DNA from: Chrysogorgia sp. JL179-B06
Lineage: Eukaryota > Cnidaria > Anthozoa > Scleralcyonacea > Chrysogorgiidae
NCBI GenBank assembly: GCA_035772405.1
Contig: JAYKKM010000032.1
Location: 307,001-371,000, forward strand
Reading direction: 5' to 3'
Length of the DNA: 64,000 nucleotides
This document shows, one piece after another, positions 29,264 to 42,700 of the stretch. Numbering within the stretch: position 1 is the stretch's first letter; each line of letters begins with the position of its first letter. Under the pieces are notes generated by a model, which was not told where the DNA came from, ran no database searches, and worked only from the letters and a program-made list of their open reading frames with translations. A program made the translations under genes and the position numbers.

Positions 29264-30667
29264 AGCTAGCAGCCGCACATTTGTACATATCTCATATACA
29301 AGTTTACGCGGCGTTCGTGAGGCGTGGGATCAATCTTTGTTTTCAATCTTTGTTTTGATTCTCGATGGCTTGTGTTCTCGTTTCTGTTCTGCAATGTATG
29401 TCCGATGATTTAGTTGGAGAAATCAAGATACTTAGTTTTTGGTCCGCATGGATAACTCTGTGGATAATGCGACTTGAGACCAGGCGCTCTTTCTTGCATT
29501 TCACGTAGAATGTCAATCCATTTAAACGTGGACAAAGCTTAAAACACGACTTAAAGTTTGTCCGAAGATAACTTTTTTGGTGTAAACTCTGCCATAAGAA
29601 CGAAGTACAATACCGTTTGAACGAAACACTTAACCAATCAAAACACTTCCGGTGATGGATTATCCCAGAGCCTTCGCTGCGCCACGCAAACGGTCTGGGA
29701 ACGAGATTGAGTAACCCTCGAACAATTAGTTTTAAAGCATTTTAAAGTATATATAGCGATCACCATTTTCGCCGACCTGGAACCTTTCCGATAGCCTAAG
29801 CGATCATTTACTTCATGTATCTTCGTTACATGGTAATTCATTCGAAGTAATTTTATCGTTCGCTTAAGAATTTTTCTACTAAACGTTTCTTAAATAATTT
29901 CTCATTTAAATCATTAAATAATCAGTCCTGGATCAACCTCGTGCCCAGGGTATTTTGCCTCAGGTGAAAGATTTACTGAACATTGTCCTTATATGAGTAA
30001 CGAATACAAGTGAAAATTGAAAGAACTAAATAGATTTTTAAAGTGTTCACTACATGTCTGAGATAATAAATCCACATTAATTTCCACGAGTATAATTCTT
30101 TGATTGCCCTCGTGAGTGTCTTCTCTAGATAGCATATATAGTATTGTCTGAGTTTTGGGTTTAAAAATAGAATTTGTGCGCAACGGCCATTATTCACCAA
30201 CTAAAGAAAATAGTTGAGACGGATTGCGGCAGCCGGTTTTTCACTGGCGATAACCTCTTATCGTGCAGTTTGAACAAGCGGATATCGAGGCTCGTGATAC
30301 AGTGCACGTCAACATAAATAAATAAACTTTGTTTTAGTTCTGTGACCGCGAAAACATTAACAAGTTGTAAATATATATACATCAACAAGTTGTAAATATT
30401 ACATCAACAAGTTGTAAATAAATTGATGATTTTATGTACTGGCATGAATTTCGTTGTAAAATTAAGTATACCATTAGATATATGAAATACTAATAATCAT
30501 AATGTCAAACATTTTGACAGTTAGAATCAAAATTATGCACGTTCCACATGGTTGATGTTGGAACGATTTTGACTTGATAATTATCACTCGTGGTTATACA
30601 TTTCGGGGTAAGAACGACTGTCTTGCCCTCCACTATCCAATTTTAGTTCTAGTGTTTCGCAAGAATA
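29264..30667. other. Upstream flank of the ABCB gene
   Basis: No coding exon is seen. ACATCAACAAGTTGTAAAT is tandemly repeated three times near 30362-30424. A promoter could not be located by eye. Confidence 0.4.
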
Positions 30668-30762
30668 ATGTCAGGTGAAGAACCAGGCGAGAAAACACCT
30701 TTGCTTAGCGGTAGTGGTGATTTAAAGCCTGCCAAAATACCTGATGTGTCTGTTAAGTCCGG
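30668..30762 (+). CDS. abcb1: ABCB exon 1 (start codon)
   Basis: ATG at 30668 begins [15 protein letters not shown], a soluble acidic N-terminus containing a PLL motif. The exon ends in phase 2 at a GTAAGT donor. No upstream in-frame exon is needed, but a 5' non-coding exon cannot be excluded. Confidence 0.75.
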
Positions 30763-33700
30763 GTAAGTTTTGTCATCTTTGCATTTTATGTGTGGATATC
30801 TCTGGGGCAGTTGGTTACTCCAAAATACTACCGATACATTACAGGTATCAAAAGCTAATACGTACATATACTATGATAGCAGATGCTTCACCGCAATTTA
30901 ATTGGAACACTCATATCCTTTTAGAAAACTAGTAATCTGTTATGTGAACTGTCGTCCAGTTTTAATGCAAGAAGAGTGTTGTGATTATATTGCCATGTTC
31001 ACCAGCTGCAGACACTCCAGTGCCATAACTGGCATTGGTTATGCTGGCATTTCTCAACCGTCAAATAGCCTACTCACATAACATACTCACATTAGCATTG
31101 ACTTGATCAACATTACAAAGAAAGCGCGTACTCTATTGACAACACAGAAGAATACTTTGCAACCAATAATTTCTGTATACTCGCCTTTTCTGACCTAGGT
31201 AATTTTCCGCTTAACGTCAAAACAACAATTCCCCTTATCCGGTAATGCGTCCAACCACAAACTATAACGTCTTTTTGTTCAGCTGCCATTTCGAATTGTT
31301 TTACACAAGGTTAAAGCAGCGAATAGAACAAACGATTCTTAAACCTACCCAACGTAAACCTACAACCTACAGGGAAAACACCTACACCCGACCTAAAGTC
31401 AGTCCCACCTGAACTTGCAGATCGGTCCATGTAAAGTTAAGTGACGAAATACTGACGTTTCGAGCAGAGCCCTTACGTTTGCTCGGTTTAACCTTCTCAA
31501 CACTAGTCTTATTGCATTACCAAATAGGATAGCCTGTTCAATATATTATCACATGATGTATTGTCATTTTTAGAGATGGAGATGAGACGAAATCTGATGA
31601 ACCGCCTGTTATGGTACCATTCAGAAAATTGGTAAGACTCGTATAGTCGCTCATTGGTGCCTTGCAATTTGAAAAGGTGTGGTATACGAGGTCACGAGGA
31701 CAAAACTGACCAACAATATTTCTGACTGCTGACCAACAATATTTCATGCTCATCCTCGATCATCGCCCGGGGTTATAGCCACCCATGAGGCATCGCAAAC
31801 TCTCAGCTGATGGGTCGACATTTGCGACGCATGGGAGATCGTGTTCGATTTCTTGCAAAAAAAGTCCACCAAATGACATGAGATTGGTATTTCATTTTAT
31901 ATCTATTTCAGCACGGTTTAAGTATTTTTAAGAATGTAAAACTTTGTTTCACTAACTCTTTAAAAAAACCTTGGGGCATGACAGCTGAAACTCTCAAAAG
32001 ATGTTTTACAGAACTCTTTACATTGTAATAAAACGTTTTTGCGGATACGCCGCTTTGTGTCATTTTTTTATTAATATAAAATAATTTAGAAACAATTTCA
32101 TAAACCAACTACACAGCATGGCGAGCTTAGCTCTATCCTTTCGCTACGGTATATATCGAATTTGTAGTTTAAATGTAGCTTTGGTTTAAATGTAGTTTAA
32201 GTGTGGGGAAAATATCAATATAAGCATAATCAGCCGGAGGTAGTTTTAGTGTAAACTATTTCTAGTATTTAAATAATTACGCTAGCCTGTGCGAGCAATG
32301 TTTTGGCTGGGATTACAGGGAAATATAGGGATTGTGAAGGGATTGATTGACGAAGAGGGGACAGCAAGGGATTGGGGAAGAGAGGAGAGTTGCCTGTCAA
32401 ATATTAGTCAAATATCGACATAGTCAGTTAGGACAAGGACAAAATAAACCCGCCCATGCTTCTACGAAGGTCTTCGCAAGCGCTTGAAAAGCTCTCTGCC
32501 GTCCATCGACTTTGGCCTAGCTATTTGACAAGGGAAAAAGGGGAAGCCACAGAGTTGCCTGCGGAGGAGGCTAGAGGATATAACGCTTTAATTTAATTAA
32601 ATGCAAATTATCGTTACTTATTGACGTAATTCCGGTCTACTCTTGGAATAATAAAAACACTCGAGAAGTTTGGAAAACACTCGCCTCGTACTTCTCTCTT
32701 AAATGCGCTCGTGTTTTTAATACGTCACTAGCATTTTGATCACGTTTTATAAAATAATTTTTATTTTACGCTTTGCTTTACAAAATAACAAATGTCTTAT
32801 GCAGGCTCTGATTGGTCGTTTTCTCCGGATACAGAAACAGATGACGTCAAATGGAAGATGGCTTTTGTGTGTCTGTATTGTGAAAGAATACCTGAAAGCA
32901 CTCCGCTTCGCCTTGTTCACCAGGTAAAATGACGTCATTCATGTTCCTGTCACACTGACAGAAACACACAAACAATTTTCTATTTGTTAAACGCAGACCG
33001 GAATTACGTCATTAACTAATGATAATTTACTTTAAATCAAAAGCGTTATATACCCTTGTGATGCGTAAGTGTTCAAATTATTTTATAAAACTAGAAGTTA
33101 CTATCGCAAGGGAAGTGCTGCCTCGAAATCCAAGGCAGTCGTGATATTGTGCAAAATTGCAAAAATAAGTAGTCTTATTGAAGTCAAAGTCGCACCCATG
33201 CGGTTATGGTTTAGGTAATACCAGAGCAGTGAGTTCTACAAATATATGGAGCTCACAATGAGCTTGCTGGACCATAGGTACTCTGGGGTACGTTGACATC
33301 TATCTGGGGTAAGACATTCATTATGCACAGCCAGGCACATTTGCAGATGACGTCTCACGTCTGCCCCCGGCCAACCTTGTTGACTCCCGTTCTCAACATC
33401 TATACACAATATAGTAGTTCATGAACATGTGTAAGTTGAACTGTTGCATAAAAATGCAGTTGAACATAATATTAAGGTAAAATAGTTGTCTAACATACTG
33501 TAGTTCTCTGTACAAGCCAAGGCTGTATAAAAATGCAATTCAATATATGAACACAAAAAGTTGACATTATAACAGCTGATAAACTAAGTTAATCAGAATT
33601 TGTTTCTTGCATAAAATGCAGTTCAATATGAACGCAAAAAGTTGACATTATAACAGTTGATAAACTAAGTTAATCAGAATTTGTTTCTTGTATAAAAATG

Positions 33701-36700
33701 CAGTTCAATATATTATGTCGCTTTATATCTCACAGCGTGTATGATTGAGGGTCACGGATGTGCATTCTTCTGCATGCTACAATGAACTCATACTAACACC
33801 TAAAATAGAAGGAAAACTGTATTCACAAATAAAGAATACAGAATACAGTAATACAGTACTTCCTCACTGAAAGCAGAACAGATCGTTCAAATTTCTAACT
33901 TCACAGCGTTGATAAGTTCCGAACGGCGATGAAACTTCTACGTCACAAAACGTCATAAAACTGAACAAATATATCGACAAACAGAGGGAAATTTACACAA
34001 ATCCAGATCATTCGCCGCTACTCGATATCTATAGAGATCATGAATGTGCGATTAGCAAGCCAATTAGCCAATTTGATTACGGCATTGACTATTTAGTGGC
34101 AGAAATTAGGACATAATGGCTCCTTCTTGCAGACTAATTTACATATTGGCTGTTAAGTATGGTTTCCACTGTAAACAGTTAATTAATAATTAGCCTACAT
34201 AGGGGCGTTTGGCTAAAGCGAATAGTTAGCTAAAGCGTTCTGATAGTTAGTGAGTTACTTACGGCCGAATACAATTACTGTATCATATCCGTTTATTTCA
34301 GCTATTTATTTGCAAAATCAATAATCTTTCAGTATATGCTTATTTGGCTATAGAAGAGTTAAATAAGTCAATATCTAAAAAGAGGTTGGTGTAGTGCCGA
34401 AATAGTGTGTAAGTTGTCTAACGTTTCGAGCGAAGGCCCTTTCTCATGCACGTTTTCCTCTTTGCCACGTGTATTTTAAATGGTAAATTTTTCAAATATT
34501 GACGGGTTCGTGATATACACTTTTTTCACTTTAGTTTCGCTTTGCTGATAAATTCGATATTTTCCTGATGTTTATTGGTACCCTTGGAGCTATAATATTC
34601 GGTGGAATGCAACCTGGACAGTTTATCATCTTTGGAAGTCTTACAGATGATTTTATTGACTTTGCCCGATGCAAATTATCGCTGAATTGCACCAATCTTC
34701 CTGATATTGAAGAGTCGACCAGGAAGATTGCCTACTGGTATATTGGTATAGCTTTTGTGATCCTTGTTAGCGGTTATCTTATGATGGCATGCTGGGGACT
34801 GGCTTCTGAGAGACAAAATTACAAAATAAGATTGGCTGTCTTTCGTTCTATCTTGCGACAAAACATTGCATGGTTTGACTACCATGATGCGGGAGAACTC
34901 AATTCCAGGCTTGTCGAGTAAGTATATGCGTTTGCTTTTATTACGGCAAGTTGTTTTATGTTTTTGTGCAGTGCATGCGCGCGACACTACCCAAAAAATC
35001 TTTTTACGAGTTTCAGTCGGCAGAAGTTATATTTTAGTCGGCAGAAGTTATATTTTAGACGTGTTATTTTACTCGCAAATCTAATGTTGATGTTCAGTTA
35101 AATGTTTTGTTTATATATGTAAATGTAATCAACGAGACAACACCAAAGACATAAATTTATTAAAATGTCATCATGTTTTCATTTCGTATTGAGAGTGCGT
35201 TATTAACGTAGGACTACTTGACCAACGGAAAGACAATATTTTGACAAGCTTCGATCGATAGGATGTAGTCGGTACAAGCTCGTGCGTCAGTCGGTTGAAG
35301 TGAGCTTACACCCCCCTGTAAACTTTTCTGAGTACTGCCCTGTGCATGCGTAGATGTGATGTGTGAGTTTGTACATGCAGTGCGTCAATCATATTCATAA
35401 TATTCATGACATTGGAAATACAACCTATAATTATATTTGGCCCATTTGTTGTTCTGTCTTGAATCTGTATGACTAAAACATCTCAATTTCTGTTTTTGAA
35501 TTTTTACATCTAAATTTGTACATCTAAATTTATGCTTGTTCCAAATTTCTCTGGGTGCGCGGTTGCTCAAAAGTTGACTAACTAATCCAGGATTGGTGAA
35601 AACATGAAACTTTAAGGCAAAGATGGCGAAGTTTTCTGTTCAGACATTGTCCAAATATACGAAAGGTTAATTTTTTTTGTTTTATAATTGAACTAAAGTT
35701 GTCAAACAGAATTTGATTTTAACTCCGAGTTAGCGGTGATCGCCTTTTGAACAACAGCGTGGCCCTGTTCATGACATTTATATTCCGGCGATTTTCTGAT
35801 GTAAAATATAATCCATTTTTTCAGGGACCTTAACAAAATGGTCGATGGAATGGGAGAGAAATTTGCTCGTTTTATTCAATGTATCATGACCTTTGTTGGT
35901 GCATATGTGATTGGATTTATATACGGGTGGAAGTTGACTCTTGTGCTTGTGGCTATGTTGCCGCTTATGGCTCTTTCTGGCGGGCTTATGGCAATGGTAT
36001 TGTATAATTATTTGATATATTTTGCATGGACTTAAGAACTCAGTAAACCCCAAAATAGATATAGTTTTTCAAAAACATTGTTGATACCATCGCAGATTCT
36101 TTCAAACAAGGCAATAAGTATGGTCTCAAGTCGTCATGATATGTAATCATGCGATTCGAAAAAATTACCGTTTTTTCGAAGGTCATATAGTATCAAAAAA
36201 TCTGAGATATTTTGATACCCCTCTAAAAAGTTCGCGAAAAATGTCGTACTGCCAAACTACTCTTTTGTAATACAAGTTGTTCCTACTATGTTGGTATGTT
36301 GGTGGCGATCGATGGCATCTCCTGTCTCAAAAGACAGTGGCCACACTACGTCATGGATTAGTTCCTTATATAGGAGGTGCAACTCCTGCTGTAACTGAAC
36401 AGTCCAACTCCAGGTCAGTCCTGGGCTCTGAAGGAGCTGCCACTTCCTGCCGTCTCCGCATTATTTTTTCTTCCCATGCACATCCCCTCTCTTCCTCTCG
36501 CTCCTCTTAACTCCCGCCTTTACCGTCAGTCCAGTTGATGCAGTCAGCAACAATATCCTCCTAACCTGTTAGATCAATATCACCCACTTTCACATCTCTC
36601 TTGCAGACGTCTGTATGTATATGTAGCGTAGAATCGGTCTTCCCATAGTTTGATAGTTTTTTAGTTTAATTAATCCAAGTTACATTGCAGTTAAGACTGA

Positions 36701-39700
36701 ATTGCGTAACTTTACAAGTAATAGATTGGTACAATATAATTACATAAAAATTACCTACTATAAAAACGTTAACTTAAACTATGTACAATATGTATAAACT
36801 GCGTAAAACTTCTATATATAAAAATGATATCACTATATTAATTCAGAACTGTTTTACACTTTATCATAAAGCTCACTACTATGGATGATAAAAGAGTTAG
36901 CATAACGTTTGGTATTTGCAGTTGGTACATTAAAAGATCTATGTTTCCTGAGCTTGTATCTAGCATTAGTATTTCGTTGTGGTAATAAAACATGCAATTT
37001 GTTCTTCGACCTGCTTACAATTGACCTAAAAAGGGCTTTGGTTAACCTTTCATGGTGTTCGTGAATTGATTCTAGGCCAGCGAGCGATAGGGCATCTTCA
37101 TATCGGCAGTAAGGATAAACACAGGCTAGTGCTCTTCTCTGTATCCTCTCCAGGTCATCTTGTAAGTATTTGGGAAGCGAGTAGTGGAAGACAGGACAGG
37201 CGTAATCGATAGCAGAACGAATGCATGCGCAGTAATAAGCGACTATATCTTTTGGTGGGACCTTAACTCTCTTAAGCTGCACAAGAAAGTACTGCTTGCG
37301 AGATGCTTTTTTTACTATCTCCTCGATATGATTGTTCCACATAAGAGTGCTGTTAATGGTTACGCCAAGTAACTTTACTTTACTCACTGAGTTAATGGCG
37401 GATCCCTCAATCATGGTAACTGGCGGTGGTAGATCCCGAGAACGACTGAAAGTGATAAGCAACCTTTACATTTGTCGCAGTTCAGTTGAAGCAAATTCCT
37501 TTTTGACCACTCAGAGACCTGATCAACAGCCGATTGTGCCACACTGGAGTTACCTTTGGCTATAACTTCTGACACTGTGGAGTCGTCGACATATATTTCC
37601 ACATATCAAAGCTTCCAGAGATTGAAAGATCGTTAATCATTATCAGAAACAACCAGGGGCCCAATTTGGTACCTTGAGGAACTCCTGAAGGGACGGCTCC
37701 CCACTCTGAGAAACAGTCCTGTTCCAGTTTAACCCTCTGCGATCTTCCGGAGAGAAAACTTATGATCCAATTGGTGACACTGTTGGGAATATCCATCTGA
37801 TGAAGTTTCTCAATAAGAGTAGAGTGGTCAATCAGATCAAAAGCCTTTCGATAATCAAACAACAGAACTCTAACTGTCGAGCCAGTGCCATCTGTCTCTT
37901 GTAGCCACTTGTGAACCATGCTAATTAAGGCCATAACGGTTGAAGAACCTGGGATTGTTCCAAATTGATTGGGATCGATTCTTTTAATTACGGCAGGTTT
38001 AATGTAATCAGCTACCACGAATTCTTCGGCCACTTTCGATAGAGAACAGGTCAACGAAATTGGTCTAAGTTCCTTTTGGGGATTAGTAACTTGTTTGACT
38101 TTGGGAAGCGGGCTTACTGTACATCAGCTAATTTCCAAACACTCGGAAGTTTTTGGTCCTTATAGGATGAATTCAAAATATTAGCAACTGGTTCCGCCAA
38201 AATCTCAGCATACTCCTTGAACAACCAATTAGACAATCCATCGGGGCCGGAGGCCTTATACTTGTTTAAATGTAACAAGTGGGTGTGCACACGCTCGATT
38301 GATACCTCTGGGATCACATCTTGCTCCTCCACTTGTAGGTTGACAGCATCAGGATCAAGAGGCTCGTATTCCTGCAGTGGTTCAAGAAGGGCGACATTAA
38401 TAGCATCGGCTATTTCCTTGTGAGACAAGTTATCGTACTCTGGGACATTAAGACTGCTCATCAAGTTGGTGTTGTTTACGGATCCACTTAGTTTCTTGAC
38501 TTCTTTCCACCACTGGCGAGGATTGGCCCCTTTCAGATGCTGCACTTTTGAGGCATAAAATTTAGCTTTACACAATTTCCTTTCTCTGTTGACTGCGTTG
38601 CGGTAGAACTTGAATTGCAGGCTATTCCTGTTGGAGTAGAAGGCCACTTGTCTCATACGTATTAGATCTTTCAGCTTAGTAGACATCCAAGGGGCGTCGT
38701 GGGGATGAACTTTAATTAGTTTCTCTGGCATAATATGGTTCAGACCTGTTTTTATAAGATCAGTAGAAGCTTCTAGCTTTCCAGCACAATCGTCGTAAAC
38801 ATTAATAATAGACCAGTCTATGTTACTTAAAAACCGGCCGAGCGAAGCTTTGTTACTAGCTCTCATATCTCTAACAGTGATGGATTTTCTTGAAGACTGA
38901 CCCGTTTCTCTTTGTTTTGGTTTAACAAGAACAGTATTATGATCTGACAAGCCGAAAGGTGGATATATCTTGGCTGGTGTAAAGAACTCGGCCATATTCG
39001 TAAGAACTTTATCAAGTGTTACTTGTCCCCTCGTAGGTAACTTAACCAGTTGCTTGAGTTTGTAATGACGTTGGATGTTAGTAACATCGAGGCGATTAAA
39101 ATCTCCTGCAATGATAATACCGCAATTCGAATATAAAGATTCGGCCAATGTTAAACTTTGGAAGAGATGATTGATAATTAAATGACAGTTTGAACCAGGT
39201 GCATGGATGGTAAATAACAGCGATAATTATGCATGTAAAGCCTCGAGGGAGTCGCGTCGGATTTAACTTAATCCACAAGATTTCGTGTTCGATACAGCAT
39301 TGCAAACTTTCGGGAATTTCGTATTTCATCTGTTCTCGGGCGTAAATACAAACTCCACCATGTTCTCGAACAGTGCGATCTTTCCGAAAGATGTTGTAGC
39401 CGGCAATGATTACAACAGTGTCACTAATTCTATCTTTTAGCCATGTTTCAGTAATAAACCCCACATCGACGTTATTCCGTTGAAGAAATTCTTGGACCTC
39501 GACCAACTTGGGAGCCAAAGACATAGTATTCGAGAGCATGATAGTTGGGACAAAATTATATTTGTCTTGAGACGGCGTTTCACTTCGTTTGACATTAGAT
39601 AAATTAATTAAGTTGGAAAAATTCACTCCACGCTGTATTACTTGATTTGCATATGAATGCCGCGAAGAGGCACATACTGGAATATTATACTTCCTTCTTG

Positions 39701-42700
39701 CTTCTTCGGCTCTGGTTTTAACGCCACCTAGACACATGACCTAGACACAAGCTCTGAGCCTGCATTCGTCTGATGTGGCCGAGCCAGCGCAAGCGTCACT
39801 GGGTGATTGGGATGCTGGTGGCACAATGGTTAGTGTACGTGCCTTTCACCTCTGTGACCAGGTTTCTATTCCTGAACAGTGCAGTTATCTATTTCTTAAA
39901 AAAATTCACCTTGGTCGCATGTGAGAAGAGTGCTTCCAATTTAACTCTATACCAAACATCACAGGTTTTCTCCGGGTACTCTGGTTTCCTAGTCCTGTAG
40001 TAACATTGGACCATATTAAGGGATGGCCCTTACTGGACCTCTAGTGACAACAGTTATATTTAGCTGATTGAGTTACGCAGTATAAATATGAGTTAATAAA
40101 TGATAAACGTTTGTAGGTTTACACCATGTTTTTAATTTTAACTTGTGAGCTTCCAACCCGCGTACTTAGGTCGTCTTCAGAGAAAGTATAACTTTGTCAT
40201 TTACTGATCTATCGCCATGCAAAGCTTAAAACAACATAAATATGAGTTTGGTCTTATCATGAGATGCCCAAAATTCTTCTAAGGTTATGCAGGTGGAAGT
40301 TTAGTCTGCGCACTGCAAAAGTAGATGGTCCATTTCTCGCTACCGTAAAGCAGTTTGCTAAGCATAAATGTTTTATAATATTCTGTGATAAATTGGTCAG
40401 CTAAACATTGTTAAAAGCAACTACATTAAATGTTGTCTTTTTTCCGTACCCCTCTAAGGATAATTTATAATTTTTCGTACCCCTCTAAAATTACATAATT
40501 TATTTTCATGTCCCTCCACCCCCTAGTAGATACTTTATGACCGGTCCCTTAGCACATTAGCATCAATATTAGCATCATCAGTAACATTATTGTGTCAGCA
40601 TTATTGTATTATAGCATTGTGCATGAGCATGTGAGCATTAGCATGTGAGCATTAGCATATTTTCTTTTGTATCAATACGGTGTTATGTGATATGTCAACA
40701 TCAATGCATTGCTTCATTCTCCTTATAGGTAGCTTCTGGTTTTACCGCTCAAGAGGTCAATGCTTACGCAAAAGCTGGAAGTGTTGCAGAAGAGGTACTT
40801 TCTTCCATGAGAACAGTTGCTGCATTTGGTGGCGAGAATAAGGAAGCTAAAAGGCAAGAAGAGTATAATTGTTTAAAGTCATGCCTATCTCACGTTTGGG
40901 GATTTTACATATCTGTAATATTTGAGTATTGCTGAGCAAAATCATAATATATCTTGTCAGCCGAAAATTTCATCTTCATGGAGTTTTTCTCTGTAAAAGT
41001 TACCGGATGTGATGTCACAAGAGGCACAAGAGGCAACTAAAAAGTTTTCTTTTGTTACTAGATTGCCACAAAATGCCTCTTGTGACATCACATCCGATAA
41101 GTTTTACAGAGAAAAAAACTCCATGAAGATGAAATTTTCGGCTGACAAGATATATTATGATTTTGCTCAGGAAGACCCAAATTTTACGAATATGTAAAAT
41201 CCCCAAACATGAGATAGGCAACGCTTTCATTTCAGTGGTATAATAACAGTTTAAATAATTTTTCTATTCAATATGTTCGAAATGCATATTGAACATTTAA
41301 GAACTACAACAAATATTTTCGTTTCATATCAATAATGTGAGTAAATTTCTAGATTTAATTTCTAATACTACCAAGCTATATGCTCGATCAAAGGCATTCT
41401 TGAGTCGAAATTATAACCTTATCGATGGTGAACTTTTCTAATCACTGAGTACCTTGACCATGATGCTGAGTAAAGATTGCAATGTCGAATTATCTGCTAC
41501 TCAAGCACTTGTTTAAACACGAAGGAATTCTGACCCCAGACGATGATCGAAATGTTGCACGAATGAACCAGTATGAGTATGAGTATGATTTATTTCAGGT
41601 TGCCCTATTTATCCGAGCCAGAGGCTCATGTTTTAAGCGCTCGAGTGTTCAGTTTATTCTTAGGTGAACAGAAAATCCAACTGATAAGGCCTACGATTTA
41701 AGGTCGTTTTCCGAGAAGACCCGAAAGTCTTACCATTTGCTTGTGTTGTTGCAAAGGCAGCACCTTCTCAATTATTTTAATACCCAGTGTGCAGGTGGTT
41801 CGACCCAGGATTTGAACCCGGGTCTCCCAGCTCATAGACATGTGTGGTTACCACTAGACCACAACTGCTTGTTCAGTATACTTATCGTAATCTTCGCTTT
41901 GCTATCTGAGTCCTGTATAGTAGCTCAATGATTAGGGCATCTCTGCAGTTAAATGGTTACAGGATTGATCCACGTCAGGCACTCTGATATTTATTGAGTT
42001 TATACACAATAACTTTAGTAGCAGTAAATACATTATTATTAAATTACCAAACTCGTGTATTTACCTTCACATTGTTATACCGCTCTCTCCTCAGCAGAGG
42101 CTTGGAGGGGGCCTACGGAAGAGGGACCCCTGGGGAACTTGTTGGTCGTGAGAGGAAAATTGAAGGACAAGAGTGGCAAGGGCATCTAAGCCTCTGCGGG
42201 GGAGAGAGGTTATACCGCTCAATGAATATTTGTTCGCACTAAAAAAACAATGATTTACAAAGGATGACCCTAAAAGCATACCATCTTGAAAACCGCTTGT
42301 CTCATTTTGGGACTTTTCATATATTTATAATTTTTGACACTTTCCGTTAATCTTCATGCTATTATCCGCTTTACAACGTTGATTAACGAAATGACATTAA
42401 CCCAGGAACATGCAAGGAAATTATACAGTAATTCAATAGTGAAATATGAAAGGAGTTTGAGAATTGAGTGAATTGAATCGTGCGCTGCATGTGGCCGAAT
42501 GTTTTTGCATGTTCCTGGCTTGCGTGGTGCAATGTAAATTTTTTTTTTTTTTTGTAAACAGATATGGACAGTTTCTGGGCGAAGCAAGTGAATTTGGTGT
42601 TAAGAAAGGAGTGGCTCAAGGGGTTGGAATGGGATTTCTTCAGCTGGTTGTGTTCGGTACTTACACTGTAGCTTTTTGGTATGTTTGATTTCTTACTAAT

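Larger units (their letters stand above)
31632..34534. other. ABCB intron 2 contents
   Basis: Non-coding. Contents: a MITE relative at 32299-32575 (also at 62707-62840), a palindromic element at 32640-32765, a tandem duplication of about 100 bp at 33527-33712, and a truncated PLE end at 34395-34442. The rest shows no recognisable feature. Intron 1 (30763-31573) likewise has only a PLE-end relic at 31438-31480. Confidence 0.6.

Noticed and set aside
42464..42688. Frame that merges with ABCB exon 6 from upstream
   Set aside because: The upstream part runs through the T-rich tract and splice acceptor, so it is intron read-through.
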